Assembly: GCA_021292165.1 (NCBI GenBank)
Contig: CM037877.1
Coordinates: 217,971,350-218,035,349, forward strand
Direction of reading: 5' to 3'
DNA from: Shinisaurus crocodilurus
Taxonomy: Eukaryota; Chordata; Lepidosauria; Squamata; Shinisauridae
DNA: 64,000 nt
The notes below the pieces were generated by a model, which saw only the letters and a program-made list of their open reading frames with translations, was not told where the DNA came from and made no database searches. Below are positions 43,444 through 53,632 of this stretch, one piece after another; positions within the stretch are counted from its first letter, which is position 1; the number at the start of each line of letters is the position of its first letter. Position numbers and translations under genes: made by a program.

Positions 43444-43590
43444 TGTCTGAGCATGGAAAGCTAAGCAGGGTCAGGCCTGGTTATTACTTGGATGGGAGAC
43501 CCCTCCTCTAGTTTCCTGCACTGAGCAGGGGGTTGGACTTGATGGCCTTGTAGGCCCCTTCCAACTCTATGATCTATGAAATCTATGAAA
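43444..43590 (+). repeat. 5S rRNA-like segment fused to a CR1 3' tail
   Basis: 43444-43502 follows the middle of vertebrate 5S rRNA with few changes: GTCTGAGCATGGAAAGCTAA, GCAGGGTCAGGCCTGGTTAT, TACTTGGATGGGAGACC. These cover the box A-like AGCTAAGCAGGGTC and box C-like GGATGGGAGACC of the internal RNA polymerase III promoter. Directly downstream, GCAGGGGGTTGGACTTGATG, GGCCCCTTCCAACTCTATGA and repeated ATCTATGAA units are the CR1 3' end and tail. This is a SINE or SINE-like chimera, not an expressed 5S gene, since the 5' quarter and 3' end of 5S are missing. Confidence 0.78.
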
Positions 43591-44689
43591 TAGGGTGGCA
43601 AATTGCAGAGGCCATTGCAGAGAGCTGGGAGGCCACTGCAGAGAGCTGTAGTATGTATTATCTAAAGGGTTTGAGGATGGAACAAACAACTTAGTTTTTT
43701 AAGAATGCAGCAAACATTCCTTACAGATGGATGTTTCCAAGGTGGGTCAGAATCTTTTAGCTTAGTTCACTGCTGAAATTTTTATGAGTCCAATTTCTTT
43801 CCTAAAAATGGGGGGAGGGATCCTGAGCTGTCAGAATTGGAAAGCAACTGCAGTTTTCCCTTATTGGGGAATATGCAGTCAGGGTCATCCACTCCACACG
43901 GCAATCAGTCATCTCTGAAGAGGGTAATCTGGTTGAGAGGAGTTAACAAAGGATCTTGTCAGTGATGAGGGCAAGACTGACTAAGTGCCAGATGAAAGAG
44001 GATGGAGGAGTTACTGATGACAAGAATGACAGAACCTAATAAATAAAGGGTCTGAGTCATGTAAAGTGTGTGCAAAACCATGATTAACCTTGGAAAGTGT
44101 TGAGCCTGTGACTCACTCATACACTCACCTTGAGCATTGACTTCATGGAAGGTTTATGTATCCCGGTCCTGTTAGAATTAGCTGTAATAAAGCATTTGTA
44201 ATGTGATGCACACACTACATAATCCCTGATGCTTTCAAACTCTCCTCTGCAGTAGTTATGTCAGCTCTTTCTGGCATAATCTCCTTTGTAAGACAAGCAG
44301 CTGTCTTGGACTTAGCAAAAAAGAATCTCAGCCATATATTGGAGCATATTTCCCAGGTTCCTCTCTCATTGAAAGGAGGTTCATGGTTGTGCCTCAGTGA
44401 ATTAAAGATATGTGAGATGCTGAAGGCAACCTCTGCAGTCCATCTCTGGCGGCTAGATCTTTGTCCATCGGTATTCTGCATATCATGATACTGCATGGAC
44501 TTCTCTACCTATACATGGCCACCCTCACAGATGTTAAGTCACCACAACATGCATATTGCACATTGTGGACATAGTCCTATGGGATTGATGCCCAATGGAG
44601 GAGGGCTCCAATGTCAGAGCCCTTCATCCATCCTAGGTCCTGCCAGCAAGAGCCATGCAGGGTGCGAGGAACAGTAGAAGCTTTTACAG
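43591..44689. other. No gene recognised
   Basis: Anonymous stretch. A 93-codon minus-strand frame (44496-44215) has no recognisable domain. Confidence 0.4.
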
Positions 44690-45215
44690 CCTCATCCTCC
44701 TTTGCAATGGTTGCCAGTTGTGTTTGCAGGCCAAATTCAAAGTACTGGTTTTGACCTTTAAAGCCCTAAAAGTTTGGGTCCAGGTTCCTTGAAGGACCAC
44801 CCACACCTGCATTTACATGTCCATGCTTTAAGAACATCTTCCGAGGCACTGCTTGAGGGCCCACCACCAAGATCAATATGGTTGGCAGGCACAACAGATA
44901 GGGCCTTCTCAGTAGTGGCCCCTACCCTATGGAATTCCCTCCCAAGAGAGATACAGCTGGCCCCATCTGTGGATGTTTTTTAGAGGATTTTAAAAACTCA
45001 TTTGTTCTCCTGGATTTTGAAAACTTATATGCTACCAATGGATTTTTTGAAATTGCATTTTATTGAAACTGATTTTTGTTTAAAATTGTTTATATTTAAT
45101 ATGATTTGTACTGTTTTAAGCTGTAAGCCATCTAGGGAAGTTAATGGTCTTGAAAGTGGCTAAGAAATGGGTTAAATAAATAAAATAATAAAATAAAATA
45201 AAATAAAGAGTAAGT
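44690..45215 (+). mobile_element. L2-like LINE 3' fragment
   Basis: Contains GCAATGGTTGCCAGTTGTGT, AAATTCAAAGTACTGGTTTTGACCT, and the broken protein piece GTTDRAFSVVAPTLWNSLPRE. It ends in an AAATAAATAAAATAATAAAA tail. It is a decayed relative of 10055-10635. Confidence 0.78.
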
Positions 45216-46003
45216 AAAATTTGATAACATTAAATTCCATGCCATAGTGAATCCATTAAATATAGGATTGCTTTATAGACTTTCCAGCACTCATTCCCAT
45301 TAACTCTGATTTTGAATCCTTGATCTTATAGCCAGATATGTTAATAAAGTAATATAATATCTTTGATTTAGGACCCCATCATCGGCACATAAAGTTTAAG
45401 TATAAAATTCTTTATCCTAAATATCACCTATTGTATCTTAGCATTACTCGGAATTGCTATAGCTAGCAATTCTTTGGAGAGATTAAATATCAGTGGAGAA
45501 GAGGGCAGCCTCGGAAAAAACCTCTTTTTAAGCAGAATCAATTTTAAAGTAGTTAATTTATCAAAGTCTTGCCTTTGGCCTCCTAAGATGCAGTGACAGG
45601 AAAAGCTTCATCAGTTGAATTTCTGCATGCCTTGCCATTGTTACAGTGCATAAGAGCCCTGCTAGAATTAAACTCGATGTGAGGGTATATTCATTCAAAA
45701 TAAGGCTGCAATCCTATACCCACTTAGGAACAAACTGCATGCTACATTAATTGTGAAGCATGTAGCTGAGACTTATCTCTTTCCTTGCTTTAGTATTGCT
45801 GCCCAAATTCGGATTGGAACCAGCAAGCACTGGGAGGGGAGGATTAAACCTCCCCCCCCCCCCGCTTGCTTCCCAAAATTCTGCACAGACATACTCACTA
45901 CAGAGGTAGCAGAATTTCAGAAAGCAAACAAGTAGGGGAGGGATTTAATATGCCCCTCTTGGTGTGCACTGGTTCCAGTCCAAATCAAGGTTGCACACAG
46001 TTA
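45216..46003. other. No gene recognised; one repeat fragment
   Basis: A short fragment of the CAATCCTATGC family (AAGGCTGCAATCCTATACCC) lies near 45703-45725. A C run lies near 45850-45863. Otherwise anonymous. Confidence 0.45.
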
Positions 46004-46012
46004 CACTAAAAG

Positions 46013-46136
46013 CAGGGCTCTCCAACCTTGGGTCCCCAGAAGTTACTGGACTACAGCTTGCCATTAGCCATGCTGGCTGGGTATGCTGGGAGCTGTAAGC
46101 CAGCAACATCTGAGGACCCAAGGTTGGAGAGCCCTG
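46013..46136. mobile_element. hAT-type palindromic MITE, ACTCCCA family, copy 7
   Basis: Left CAGGGCTCTCCAACCTTGGG and right inverse CAGGGCTCTCCAACCTTGGG are identical. A perfect 8-bp duplication CACTAAAA lies at 46004-46011 and 46137-46144; one extra G separates the left duplication from the terminus. The core is diverged (ACTACAGCTTGCCA / TGGGAGCTGTAAG). Confidence 0.88.
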
Positions 46137-46157
46137 CACTAAAATAAAGAAAAAGAT

Positions 46158-46280
46158 AGGGCTCAGCTACACACTATGCAATCAATGTAATGTTCAGTTT
46201 GATCCTTACCTGGAAATAAGCCCCATTGAACTCATGGGGCTTACTTCTGAGTAGACATGTATAAGATAGGATTGCACTGG
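46158..46280. repeat. Copy of the CAATCCTATGC repeat family
   Basis: Contains AAGCCCCATTGAACTCATGG and CTTACTTCTGAGTAGACATG and ends AGGATTGCACTGG. Confidence 0.65.
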
Positions 46281-46469
46281 TCATCTTCTTTTAAAACCCA
46301 CTTCCTCATTATGTTTGGGTCAGATTTCAATGTCCAAATTAGGGAAACTGAAAGAAAAGAATAGCACCTTTATGGCTGTGTGCTATGGCTATGCTTACCC
46401 ATTAAGATATTCAGGAGAAGCACTGCTATGCATCCCATGTCGGGTGTGACATTGCATAAAATATACTGT

Positions 46470-47130
46470 TTGTTTGTTTAAATATTTTAAAACTGCACTT
46501 TATCCTTATGGATACCAGGGTGGTATACAAAGAGCATGACCAAAATTGGCCACACAAAATAAGATACTGTACACAATAAAAACAATAAAACAGGAACATT
46601 GTCATAAAATAGTTGAGGTACAGTAAAAACAATGAAACAGACTAACATGTCAGAATTTAAATGCCTGGGCAAATAAAAACATTTTGACCTGGTGCCAAAA
46701 AGATTTCAGTGTCAGCAAGAGTCATAGCTCTATGGAGAGAGTTTTATACAATTGGGACGCCACCACATGAGAAGGCTCTCTCCTGTGTCATCACATAATG
46801 CACCTCCCCTAATGGAGGTAAAGAGAGAAGAGCCTCCCTTGAAGATTTTAAGGCATGGGAAGGTATAGGGAGAGGCGCTCCTTCAAGTATTTGTGTCCCA
46901 AGACAAAGGTTAGTACCAGCACCATGAACTTGCCTCAGAAGCAGGTAGGAAATCAGTATAGCCCCTTCAGAATCAGTGCAATATGATTCCATCTGGCTGT
47001 ACAGGTTAACACTCTGGCAGCCACATTCTGCACTAGTTGAAGTTTCCAGGTCATCTGCAAGGGCAACCCCACGTATAACACATTACAGTAATTCTTCAGG
47101 TGGTAACCTGAGCATGGATCACTGTGGCCA
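46470..47130 (-). mobile_element. L2-like LINE 3' fragment, minus strand
   Basis: Minus-strand pieces NVLYVGLPLQMTWKLQLVQN, VAARVLT, IALILKGLY (47135-46953) and TQERAFSCGGVPIV (46992-46744) match the L2-like C-terminal domain with frameshifts. The 3' UTR ends TTTGTATACCACCCTGGTAT...and a TTTAAACAAACAAACAG tail. Confidence 0.75.
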
Positions 47131-48820
47131 GACATAAATACAATAATTATAGATATTACAATAGGCTATCTAAAAACTCATGCTGTTGCAAAATATTTGT
47201 AAAATAACAAGCAAACAAACAAGTAATGCTGATTATTTCTAAGCATCGATGGCCAATGAAAGGGGGAAACTGCATCCTCTAGTGTTTTAGCTCACCATAT
47301 TTTCCAACCTGAAATTCACATGAAACTACGTAGTCATCGTAACAGCTTTCCTAAAATATGCCGGCGGGATCCAGGCTGGAGGCTTTTGTGCCTCACACAG
47401 CCCGTTCCATTTGCCATCCTCCTGCAAAACAACCTGCCTTGTCAATATTCCTAGCAGATGTCACCGGCAGGATATGACAGTTTATTTATAGCCAATTCAC
47501 TTTCATTTTCTTCATCGCAGGGATGAGATCCTACATAGAGATTCTGTTCCTTGGGGAACCTTGTCTCATTTTCACTGCAGGAATGGCTGACACCCTCTTG
47601 CAAATGAACAGGAACTCGCTCTCCACTGAGAATTTGAATGGCTTCAGATTACTCCCCCCCCAACCTTCCACTTAACATTCTGTGCACAGAAGGCTCCAGA
47701 TGTGGTGCAACCTGACAAATAAGAAACCTTGTTTTAACCATTGATGGACTTCCACATGCTCTTATTCATGACAGCTCCTGGATCAGATTTGAATCGGCCA
47801 AACTAGACAGCTTTGGGGACTAGGATCCTCATTGTGCATTCCACCCTGCGACCTCCTGCCAAGCCAGACCACACACAGTTCTGTGCTTTATTGGTTTGTC
47901 ATGAGCTGTTTAATGCCTGCAGTGCCTTGGGCTACAATCTTGTTAAAGGCTAACAGTGTGTTGTGCCAATGGTATTCAAAGGTGAATGCTCACACTTGAC
48001 TGCATTAGAAACACTCTTCGGCTGGATGCAAGGAATTTGAAAACTCTTCTCTACCACAGCTGAAGGCAGCTCCAGAGTTAGCTGGGGAAGCAGAGGATAG
48101 AGGTCCCTATATGTGCATCTTTATTTCATTCAATTTATAGCACACCCCATCCGAAATATAGACAGACAACATGGTGTATTGTGCCATGGTCTTTCACGGG
48201 TGGCATCTTAATTTGTGAGACTGTGTCTAGGCCAAATTAAGCCACTTCATCATCTCTAAGGTACCACAGCCCTTTTTTGTTTCCAGACCCTGCTGTGAAA
48301 TTGCTGCTTAGCTACCAGGGCTTGAACTGTGTGCAGCTGCCCCATGTGGTGAGCCACAGAACTGCAGGTTGCTACATCTTCCTAGGCAGTTACATACCTT
48401 CATGCCCTGGACTGGCCCCACCCACCCAAACTGACCATTGGACTCTTCTAGACATGAAGGTCCAAGAGAACACACTGTTTTGGTTAAGCCCTGCCTGAGC
48501 AACAAGGTCTTCCTGAGCTCTGGTGTGTTCCTGTGCATCCTTTGGTTGCCCTTCAATCCTGCTCATTGTTTGTCCTTCAGTTCTGAATTACTCTCCGGTC
48601 CTGACTTCCCACGGCTCTGCCTGCTCCCCAATTCTGGTTCCTGTTTGTTCCTCACCTCTGAGTTCCTGGTGCAGCACCCAGCTCATCTCAGAATGATGCC
48701 TACAGCTCAGCCCTAACATTAGCTCGGATGCCTGGGAAATAGAGTTCAAGCTATTTCTTCCTAAATTGCCAATATACATCCAGTGGATAATAAGTAAGCT
48801 GGATGGAATCTCATCATTAC
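47131..48820. other. No gene recognised; non-repetitive-looking segment
   Basis: No element ends found. The part from about 47290 to 47660 is compositionally balanced, with low CpG loss (CGTAGTCATCGTAAC, GCCGGCGGGATCC). A pyrimidine-rich TTTTCTTCATCGCAG precedes GGATGAGATCC near 47505-47530. That sequence resembles a splice acceptor, but no convincing open exon follows. Not called as a gene. Confidence 0.35.
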
Positions 48821-49132
48821 CAGGACTGGCCCAAGACCTGTTGCTACCTGAGGCAAAGGGCAAGATGGTGGCGCCCTTCCGCAACTGGCAGTTGAATCTT
48901 TCCACACTGGTGATGGGATAGCATCCTCCACTGCACCCAAGGGCAGAAAGCTAGTTTAGTGGGGTGCAGGGCAGGGTGTGTGACATACACAGTCCTGTCC
49001 TCAATAGAGGGGAATGGCCAGGAGAGCCCAGGAGGAACAGTTGGGAGGGCTGCTGGCACTGCCCACACACATGCACAGTAACCACCACTTGAGGCAATTG
49101 CCTCACTCTGCCTATTGGAAAGGCTGGCCCTG
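48821..49132. mobile_element. Candidate hAT-like element (CAGGACTGGCCC ends)
   Basis: Left CAGGACTGGCCCAAGACCTG and right inverse CAGGGCCAGCCTTTCC, with inner TGAGGCAA blocks on both arms. Flanks ATCATTAC and CTAATGAC match at 5 of 8 positions, so the duplication is weak. Confidence 0.6.
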
Positions 49133-50110
49133 CTAATGACCAAGTATTCCAAGTAACACTGTTTTCTTTCATATAGCTGCCCTGCTGAGCACTTCAGTAT
49201 TCACTGCATCTTCTCTGCTGCATCTCTTTCAGAAGAACTCAGAATGCCTATCTCAGTGGTGCTCTTTCCCAAATTCTTTTCCATTTGCTAGAGGCTGAAT
49301 TTTTACAGTGGCTCAATTCTTCTGGAAAGCTGGTTACAGATAGGGTTACCAACTTTGTTCTACTAGCCCTACACCTGAGTCTTTAACAGCAGCCTGACCT
49401 GTCATAAACTTATGGGGAAAGCTTCAGCTGCTTTCTTTCTGCATGTTAGGCTGCAAAGTTAAAGGCACAGAAGCAGGGAGGAGGAGGAGGAGGAGGAGGA
49501 GGAGGAGGAGGAGGAGGAGGAGGAGGAGGAGGAGGAGGAGAAAGAAGTTGGCAACCCTAGCTACAGATGACATGATGCAAACTTTTGGCACTTCAGGAGG
49601 GTCAAATCTAGTTCTTTCTGAAATATGAGCAGAACACTTTTGGTGTCATGCACTATATTATTCAAAAGGATCTGCATATTTATGCTGGGTGGAAAGCAAA
49701 CAACACAAGGCAAATGTGTAACTTTGTTGGTGCATTTAAGACTATCATGTGTTTGTCTGTTCTCAGCAATTTCCTTTAGTCCAGATTTTCTCCAGAGTAG
49801 GGTGGCCAAATGCAAAAGAGGACAGGGCTCCTGCACCTTTAATAGTTGTGCAGAAGAGGGAATTTCAGTAGGTGTCGTTTGTCATACAAGCTACACACCT
49901 GTTGAAATCCCCTCTTCTATACAACTGTTAAAGGTATATGAACCCTTTCCTCTGTTTCAACTGGCTACCCTATTCCAGAGGGAAGGCACTGTCCAATGTG
50001 ATCAGGGAAAGGAAACTGAAACAGTGTTAAGGGCAGTAAGGGATGATGGATCCAGCAAGGAGTTGGTAGCATGATGATCAGCTACATGCTGGGGAAAGCA
50101 GGCCAGTGAG
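49133..50110. other. No gene recognised; long GGA microsatellite
   Basis: Holds the GGA array at 49477-49541. A 149-codon plus-strand frame (49625-50074) has no recognisable domain. Confidence 0.4.
49477..49541. repeat. (GGA)n microsatellite
   Basis: About 21 pure GGA units, homopurine on the plus strand; the poly-Arg reading frame over it is an artefact. Confidence 0.97.
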
Positions 50111-50112
50111 TA

Positions 50113-50365
50113 CAGTAATACCTTGGATTGCAAGTAACTTGGTCTGAGAGCATTTTGCAAGACAAGCAATTTTTTAAAATAAATTTTGACTTGATAAACA
50201 AGCGACATCTTGCAATACAAGTAGTGAAGGAATGTAACTGTTCACCTTGAGCGGGCCGAAATCAGCCCCACTCACGCCTGGCAGAGACTCACTTTGATAT
50301 AAGAGTGTTTTGGATTACAAGCATGGTTCCGGAACAAATTATGCTTGCAATCCAAGGTATTACTG
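50113..50365 (+). mobile_element. Tc1/mariner-like MITE, CAGTAATACCTTGG family, copy 4 (chimeric core)
   Basis: TA at 50111-50112 and 50366-50367. Left CAGTAATACCTTGGATTGCA; the right inverse is identical over those 20 bases, unlike the other four copies, where the right end reads CAGTCATGCC. The middle, where others have TACTGTAGTACGGCTTAAAT..., is replaced by about 75 bp of GAATGTAACTGTTCACCTTG...CGAAATCAGCCCCACTCACG. That sequence resembles 30349-30392 in the hAT-like element. Confidence 0.85.
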
Positions 50366-50367
50366 TA

Positions 50368-51301
50368 TTTCTAAGGTCAGTCAAGATGGGGTTCAGAAGC
50401 CTGCTGGGGTTGTGGTGAAACATCAAGTAGTGTGCAAAGAATATTTAAAGGTCATACACTTTAAAGCAATGAGCTATTTCTTCCTTTCCTTCTTAAAGTG
50501 AAATCAGTTTGCTTAAGCATGCTGGGGAGTTATTTCATTTCATTCCTTGCCAAGGTTCTAGTCTGAAATCCTGATGAATCTAGTGTTGCTTCCTTAATGG
50601 GAGCCCTCTCCTGTGTTATGGGGATTTGGATCTATGGATTATAAATACTTGGGTATGCAAAAGATCAAGGGGAAGTTATTAGACCCCTTCTCTCTCTCTC
50701 TCTCTCTCTCTCTGTATATATATATATATATATCAGCTAAAACCTGATAGGGTTGCTCAGGTCCTTACTTATTCAAACAATATTCCCATTTTTAATTAGC
50801 ATCCAACGAGGGGTAATTCAGCTGTAAAATAGATTCCATGAAAGTACATGCAATGTTTAACTATGCTCCAAGGCAAGGGAATCTCATTTTCAACCAACAC
50901 AGCCTTTTTAAGAAAGCATCCACTCTCCAGATTGTTTTGTGGAATTCAGCAGGTTGGACTAACAAATGGGCAAATGCCATGATTCTGTTGCCCAATTTAA
51001 GGCAATCTTTTTACAAGAAAGCAGAATCTTCAATCCTGAAGACCTTCCTTTATGGTGTTATTTCTATTATCCATCACCCTTGCAATTAAGCCCAGTGGTA
51101 GAGGTAGGGAGAGATGAAGGACTGCGACTTTGAGGGTGTCCAGTAAACTGGAAGATGCAATGGCTTATTTAGGCATATCTCCTGGATGCATCAGGCCACA
51201 AAATATGTGGGGGGCTGGTGTTGTGCATGCTGGCCCTGCCCTCAATGCCCCCGTGTGCACCACCACTTCCTGCTCCCGTGGCTGCTATCTTAGGGACTTT
51301 T
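50368..51301. other. No gene recognised; compound microsatellite
   Basis: Holds (TC)n(TA)n at 50689-50732. Other sequence is anonymous. Confidence 0.4.
50689..50732. repeat. (TC)n(TA)n compound microsatellite
   Basis: About 12 TC units then about 9 TA units. Confidence 0.95.
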
Positions 51302-51522
51302 ACAGCACAATCCTATGCATGTTTTATTTAGAGGCAGATATATTTTTTTAGCAATAATCCACTAACAGTGATATCCTATGCATGTTAATGCAGAGGTTTG
51401 CCCCACTATATTCAGTGGGACATACTTAGGCTACAATCTTATGCACACTTGCCTGAGAATATGCCTCACTGGATATAGTGGGAAATACTTCTGAGTAAAC
51501 ATGCATAGGATTGTGTTGCTAG
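51302..51522. repeat. Two tandem copies of the CAATCCTATGC repeat family
   Basis: ACAGCACAATCCTATGCATG begins one copy. GGCTACAATCTTATGCACAC begins a second near 51428, which ends GCATAGGATTGTGTTGC. GTGGGACATACTTAGG and TGAGTAAACATGCATAGG are shared landmarks. Confidence 0.6.
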
Positions 51523-51524
51523 TG

Positions 51525-52350
51525 GGTTATTGCAAAAAAGAACATCCATCTTTATGTAAGACTACAATAAAATCACTATACTTTGCTAGAAGGCCCAGAG
51601 CTTGTAAGTGGGAGATTAATGATACTAATATTGAACAGACTAAGAACTTTAAATATTTAGGCTGTCAGTGCCATGAGAAAGGTATTGGGACAGGTCATTT
51701 GGAAACATCAAGGCTTCGATTAATGAATGTCATTTTAAACTTTGCAAGGTTGAGAGGAGGAAGACTGTTTCCTTCCAAGTTTAAAAAGTGTTGAAGGGAA
51801 ATATCTTCCCCAATTACTTTACGAGGCTGAAATATGGGGTGCAGAATGCAGTGGAGGCCAGGAAATGAAAAGTCATGAAAAAATCTTTTTGTGGGTGCTC
51901 CAACAGCTTCCATACTGTGCCCCTGCATCTCTGCTAAGTGCTGAGACTAGAACCAATTCTGTCAAATCTCAAGTCCATGAGGCTCAGACCTCATATTGGC
52001 TGCAAATGTAGCAAATAAGCAATAGAAGATTGCCAAAGGAATGTTACAAAGGAATAGATGGCCAAAGGTTTAAGAAAATATGGGTCAAGACTCTGATGTG
52101 GTTGTTTCAAAATATGGCCTGAATTCTTATAAACTGTAAGCTGCCCTATAGATCTGGAAAGGAAGAAAATTAAAAACAGGATTAAAGAGATGAATGTGCA
52201 GACCAACATGAAATATCTATATAACATGCATTTCTCTTCATGGTACAGTTATAAAGGCTAACCATGTTTTTGAGCCATATTTGTTCGAGTGTCAGTACGT
52301 GATCTGCAGAAGCTCCAATTTCAGACAATGCAATCAACAATTCGGAATGC
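51525..52350 (+). pseudogene. LINE reverse transcriptase thumb relic, same clade as 41.2-42.7 kb
   Basis: 51501-51794 encodes KTTIKSLYFARRPRACKWEI, IEQTKNFKYLGCQ and LRGGRLFPSKFKKC. The next piece in another frame reads LLYEAEIWGAE. The order KSLYFARR / FKYLG / AEIWG is the same as in the minus-strand relic at 41.9-42.5 kb. A possible continuation near 52180-52240 reads KNRIKEMNVQTNMKYLYN. Stops and shifts throughout. Confidence 0.55.
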
Positions 52351-53006
52351 ACAAGGGTGAGCAACATCATGCTACCTCCATATGTGATGCTGTGCTAGCC
52401 CTAGTGCAAAATTAGTCTCTGTCCTGTCCGTTATCTCACTTAGCTAGATAAAAGGAAAGATGCTTTAAAATGCTTTACCTGTGTATCAGGAGTTTGAACT
52501 AGATGATCTTCAAGGTCTCCTCAACTCTATGGATAGTATTGGTTGCCAGTTAGGTATTTGTAATGTGGAATGGTAGTTTCAGTTGCATGATAGTTTCAGT
52601 TGCATAGACCCCACGTGGCTATTCGAGTGAACAGACAAATCAGGGACTTAGGTCCACTACTCTGCCACTGACAGCCATCCATCTCCAAGATAGAGGTGAA
52701 GCTGGAACTAACCACAGCATAGGATACCACACCATATGCATATTGCCCAAATAACATGCCTGTTAAGGATGTGACCCTTAACGACTGTAACTTCTGTGCA
52801 TTTTGGAGTTGAGTGAACATAAAAAGCTTGTAGTTCAACCAAAAGGGGGCTTTGTGTGTGTGTTAACTGAATTATATATACATTTAATAAAGTATTTTTT
52901 AACAATATGAAGCTGCTTTGTATGCATGTGTGACCCATGAAATCAGAGGAAACATTTGTACAGCAACATTGGATGCCATACTGGAGATCACCTTGCCTAA
53001 GAACAT
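52351..53006. other. No gene recognised; degenerate CR1 end inside
   Basis: At 52490-52535 GTTTGAACTAGATGATCTTC and AAGGTCTCCTCAACTCTATG resemble the CR1 3' end (plus strand) in decayed form. The rest is anonymous. Confidence 0.5.
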
Positions 53007-53010
53007 TTAA

Positions 53011-53144
53011 GGTGTAATCCTATGCCTGTTTAGACAGAAGAAAAGTCCTACAACTCCCAGCATTCCTCAGCCCGTATGGCTGGCTTGGGTATGCTGGGAG
53101 TTGTAGAATTTTTCTTCTGTCTAAACAAGCACAGGATTGTGCCC
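53011..53144. mobile_element. Palindromic MITE combining ACTCCCA core with CAATCCTATGC-type ends, TTAA-flanked
   Basis: Left GGTGTAATCCTATGCCTG; right inverse GGGCACAATCCTGTGCTTG. The next 18 bases, TTTAGACAGAAGAAAA and flanking positions, pair exactly. The inner CTACAACTCCCAGCAT pairs with ATGCTGGGAGTTGTAG. TTAA occurs at 53007-53010 and 53145-53148. TTAA would suit a piggyBac-type insertion; a shorter TTA would suit Harbinger. The inner core is that of the hAT-type family elsewhere. Confidence 0.75.
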
Positions 53145-53148
53145 TTAA

Positions 53149-53499
53149 CTGCATTGGTATTGCTGTTTTAGATTTTTGTGTTTGTGGAGTATGAACTTTA
53201 AACAACTGACTGACTAGCTGCAACTTTTACCATGTGATCACCTACTGTTTTGAGCAATTAAATAATCATTCATTTGTTGGGAAATAGTGATATGACAGTG
53301 CAGGGACATCGCAAAGTATTTTGGACCCTCAGTGAGGAACAATTTCATACATACACACAAGCAACCCCTCCACTATTTTTTCCTGAACAACATAAAATGG
53401 GTTCATGGGAGGGGAGACCCACACATTTTCTGGGATAGTGATTTATTTTTAATTTCATTAACATTACAACATTTATCAGTGTCACTGTACTGTAAAGTG
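53149..53499. other. No gene recognised
   Basis: Left flank of the L1 insertion; anonymous AT-rich DNA. Confidence 0.45.
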
Positions 53500-53632
53500 C
53501 TTTAAACAGTTTTTTTTTTTTTTTTTAAATATTTTTTATTCTTTTTTTTTTTAAAACAATACAAAGAAAATAACATACACACATAACTAATATTGTGCTC
53601 CCATCACCATGGGACCAAACAATCCAATAACT

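Noticed and set aside
43444..43502. Functional 5S rRNA gene
   Set aside because: Only the middle of 5S is present, with substitutions, and it runs into a CR1 tail instead of the 5S 3' end and terminator.
47505..47660. Protein-coding exon after the CAG at about 47520
   Set aside because: No frame with recognisable or sustained coding content and no paired donor site could be justified.
49443..49628. Poly-Arg frame
   Set aside because: Direct product of the GGA microsatellite.
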